The position numbers and the translations under genes are program-made. The notes beneath the pieces were generated by a model. The model was not told the origin of the DNA. It searched no databases and was given only the letters and a program-made list of their open reading frames with translations. From NCBI RefSeq assembly GCF_904528075.1, contig NZ_LR882035.1, positions 124,001 through 188,000 of the forward strand: DNA of 64,000 nucleotides, given 5' to 3'. Source of the DNA: Agreia sp. COWG (GTDB taxonomy: Bacteria; Actinomycetota; Actinomycetes; Actinomycetales; Microbacteriaceae). Positions 60,791-64,000 of the stretch are shown piece after piece; the first letter of the stretch is position 1; every line of letters begins with the position of its first letter.

Positions 60791-63700
60791 TGACCACAGC
60801 CAACCCGAACTCGCCCGAATTCGAGGCCGACCCGAGCGTGCGGCCCGCTGATCTGGCCGCGCCCGCGATCGCCCTCGTGCGGCGCTGGCTCGACGAGTCG
60901 AAAGACGTGGCCCCCGACCCCGCCGCCGAGAGGCTCGCGGGTGTGCTCGACGACCCGAACGGACTCGCCTTCACCGTGGGGTTCGTCGACGGCGTCGCCC
61001 GCCCCGAAGACGTGGCCGTCGCGGCGAAGAACCTGCAGTCGCTCACGGGCACCGTGCCCGCTTTCCTTCCCTGGTACCTCAAGAGTGCGGTCTCCGCCGG
61101 GGGCGCCTTCGGCGAGGTCATTCCGGGCGTCGTGGTGCCGGCCGCTCGCAGGGTGCTGCGGCAGATGGTGGGCCACCTCGTGGTCGACGCCACTCCCGCC
61201 AAGCTCGGCCCCGCCATCGAGAAGCTGCGCGCAGACGGCTCCCGGCTCAACCTGAACCTTCTCGGCGAGGCCGTGCTCGGCAGCGCCGAGGCCCGCCGCC
61301 GCCTCGAGGGCGCGAAGCAGTTGCTCGCCCGAGACGACGTGGATTACGTCTCGGTCAAGGTCTCCTCCGTGGCCAGCGATCTGTCTATGTGGGCCTTCGA
61401 CGAGACGGTCGAGCGCGTCGCCGAGACCCTCATGCCGCTGTACCGCGTCGCGTTGCCCGGCAGCAAGTTCATCAACCTCGACATGGAGGAGTACCGCGAC
61501 CTCGACCTCACCATCGCGGTCTTCATGCGCATCCTCGATCGCGAAGAGCTGCTCGGCTACACCGGCGGCATCGTTCTGCAGGCCTATCTGCCGGATGCCC
61601 TGGCGGCCATGCAGCGCCTGCAGGCCTGGGCGGTCGCCCGCCGCGAACGCGGGGGTGCGCCCATCAAGGTGCGCGTCGTCAAGGGCGCGAACCTCGCCAT
61701 GGAGCACGTCGACGCCGCTCTGCACGGCTGGCCTCAGGCCACTTACGACACCAAGGTCGACACCGACACGAACTATAAGAGGGTGCTCGACTGGGCGCTC
61801 ACCCCCGAGCGCACAGACGCCGTGCAGATCGGCGTGGCCGGGCACAACCTGTTCGACATCGCCCTGGCCTGGCTGCTCGCGAAGCACCGCGGCGTGACTG
61901 AGCACATCGACTTCGAGATGCTGCTCGGCATGGCCACCGGCCAGGCCGCCGCCGTGAGTCGCGAGGTCGGCCAGCTGCTTCTCTACACGCCCGTGGTGCA
62001 CCCGAAGGAGTTCGACGTGGCGATCAGCTATCTCGTGCGCCGCCTCGAAGAGAACGCCAGCGATCAGAACTTCATGTCGAGCGTGTTCGAGATCGCGGGC
62101 AGCGACTCCGCGTTCGAGCGTGAGAAGAACCGCTTCTTGGCGAGCGTCGACATGCTTGCGGCGCCCGGGGGCGAGAACGACGAGCCCTCGCCCAACCGCA
62201 CGCAGAACCGGGCCGATGTGTCGACGCTGGCCCGGGCATCCGGCTTCACCAACACACCCGACACCGACCCGTCGCTCGCGGCGAACCGGGCGTGGGGGCG
62301 GCGCATCCTGTCGCTGGTGAACCCGCAGAACACCCTCGGTGTCGACACGATCGCCGCCGCCCACATCGAGGATGCGCTCGCTCTCGACATCGTCGTCGAG
62401 AAGGCGCACGCGGCCAGTGCCGAGTGGGGAGCCCGCACGGGAGTCGAGCGCGCAGCCGTTCTGCGTCGCGCGGCCCTGTCTCTCGAGGCGAACCGCGACC
62501 GCCTGATCGAAGTCATGGCGGCCGAGACCGGCAAGACCATCGCCGAGGGCGACCCCGAGGTGAGTGAAGCGATCGACTTCGCGAACTACTACGCCGAGGG
62601 CGCCGAAGATCTCGATCGAATCGAGGGTGCGCGGTTCACGCCGTCCCGACTCACGGTTGTCACCCCGCCGTGGAACTTCCCGGTGGCCATTCCCGCGGGC
62701 TCGATGCTCGCGGCGCTCGCGGCCGGCAGCGCGGTGGTGATCAAGCCAGCCCCCCAGGCGCGACGCTCGGCCGGCGTGCTGCTCGAGGCGCTCTGGGAAT
62801 CCGGTATCCCGCGCGATCTGCTCGCCCTCGTCGACATCGAGGAGGGCGCGCTCGGTCGCCAGCTCGTGTCGCACGAGCTCGTCGACCGGGTCATTCTGAC
62901 GGGTGCCTACGAGACCGCGAAGCTGTTCCGCTCATGGCGGCGCGAGCTGCCGCTGCTGGCGGAGACCAGCGGCAAGAACGCCATCGTCGTCACCCCCAGC
63001 GCAGACCTCGACCTCGCCGTGGCCGACATCGTGAAGAGCGCGTTCGGCCACGCCGGGCAGAAGTGCTCGGCCGCCTCCCTCGTGATTCTGGTCGGCTCGG
63101 TCGCGCGCTCCGAGCGGTTCCACCGCCAACTCGTGGATGCCGTCAGCTCGCTGCGGGTCGGTTACGCGTCAGACCCGCTCACCGAGATGGGCCCGCTCAT
63201 CGAGCCGGCTTCGGGCAAACTGCTCGATGCGTTCTCGGTGCTCGGCGAGGGCGAGAAGTGGCTCGTGGAGCCGGTGCGGCGCAGCTCTGACGGTCGCCTC
63301 TGGACCCCGGGCGTGCGCGAGGGCGTGCAGCCCTCGTCGACGTTCCACACCACCGAGTACTTCGGCCCCGTTCTCGGCATCATGCACGCCACATCGCTCG
63401 AGCACGCCATCGAGCTGCAGAACGGCACAGACTACGGACTCACGGCGGGCCTCCACTCGCTCGACGAGGCCGAGATCGAGCAGTGGCTGGCCACGGTCGA
63501 GGCCGGCAACCTCTACGTGAACCGCGGCATCACGGGCGCGATCGTCGAGCGCCAGCCGTTCGGCGGCTGGAAGCGCTCGGCGGTGGGCGCGGGTGCCAAG
63601 GCCGGCGGCCCGAACTACCTGATGCACCTCGGCACCTGGGCCACCGACGCCGGCGAGCCCAGCCAGAACCTGAGCAACGCCGGATTCGACGGCCGCGTGG

Positions 63701-64000
63701 GTGCGCTCCTCGACTCCGCGCAGCCCGGCCTCGACTGGACCCACTTCGACATCGCCCGGCGCGGTGCCAAGAGCGACGCCGTGGCGTGGGCGGGGCACTT
63801 CGCCCCCGTCGACCGGTCGGCCCTCGGAGTGGAGCGCAACATTCTGCGCTACCGCCCGGTGCCCACAACGGTGCGCCTCAGCGAGAACGCTCGACTGCAC
63901 GAGCTGCTGCGCGTGCTCTCGGCGGCCACGCTCGTGCGTTCGAAGGTCACGGTCTCGTCGGCGCACAAGCTGCCGAGGCCCATGCGCGCCCTGCTCAAGG
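60791..64000 (+). CDS. putA: Bifunctional proline dehydrogenase / L-glutamate gamma-semialdehyde dehydrogenase (PutA), 3' truncated
   Basis: An uninterrupted frame from GTG 60791 to the window end (1,070 codons seen; family about 1,150-1,250). It has no N-terminal DNA-binding domain, so it is the enzyme-only class. The PRODH half carries the flavin-barrel motifs KLRADGSRLNLNLLGEAVLG, IKVRVVKGANLAMEHVD, and the RRLEENAS segment near residue 415. The aldehyde dehydrogenase half has TVVTPPWNFPVAIPAGSMLA, the NAD motif VILTGAYETAKLF, the Glu in PLLAETSGKNAIVVT, and the catalytic Cys in GQKCSAASLV. The enzyme oxidises proline to glutamate in two steps with channelled intermediate. Its C-terminus lies outside the window. 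Confidence 0.95.

Overview
The window is high-GC DNA with compact, partly overlapping operons. It looks actinobacterial, most like a Microbacteriaceae-type soil or plant bacterium. The evidence is an actinobacterial-style myo-inositol cluster, a CmtR-type regulator, a long bifunctional PutA, an LAxTG-type wall-anchored protein and a thermobifidal-type cutinase. The lineage is inferred from gene content and codon style; no rRNA or tRNA is present.

Layout. 1-4.6 kb: end of a BCCT osmolyte transporter, a CDF metal exporter with a CmtR-like repressor, and a macrolide-type glycosyltransferase divergent from a small secreted protein. 4.7-9.5 kb: a cutinase/PET-hydrolase-like enzyme translationally coupled to an unlisted 40-residue secreted peptide, a GH15 glycosidase, and an HxlR regulator divergent from a membrane protein. 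9.6-22.8 kb: a full myo-inositol catabolic locus (sugar-porter MFS, transaldolase, IolC, class I aldolase, IolA, IolB, IolD, IolE, IolG, IolH-like, tautomerase, GntR/UTRA regulator). 22.9-32.4 kb: housekeeping genes (thioesterases, SDRs, MarR, SseB, Na+/H+ antiporter, DedA, YchJ, Pit phosphate transporter with a PhoP-box-like element).

32.5-51.7 kb is the accessory core. A wall-anchored TSP3-repeat protein lies 4 nt upstream of a complete 2,096-residue Rhs/YD-repeat protein with its own membrane immunity gene. Downstream is a graveyard or reservoir of promoterless Rhs tips, each a 3' piece of the same Rhs core fused to a different toxin domain and followed by a cognate immunity gene. They include an HNH nuclease tip with a one-base frameshift in a G run, a CDA-fold deaminase tip, a second membrane-type tip, two toxin tails and an array of orphan immunity genes. 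The tips fall into two presegment classes that correlate with membrane versus soluble immunity proteins. The island ends at a decayed copy of the DNA glycosylase gene that survives intact 4 kb further on.

51.7-64 kb: a DesK/LuxR-type two-component system overlapping an ABC-2 exporter, a DNA-3-methyladenine glycosylase, a secreted serine protease, a small secreted protein, an acyltransferase-3/SGNH membrane enzyme, and putA running off the end.

A palindrome of consensus AGACG-N2-CGTCT recurs upstream of the glycosyltransferase/secreted protein pair, the cutinase/GH15 pair, the secreted protease and the second small secreted protein. It looks like the operator of one unseen, TetR-like regulator controlling an extracellular programme.
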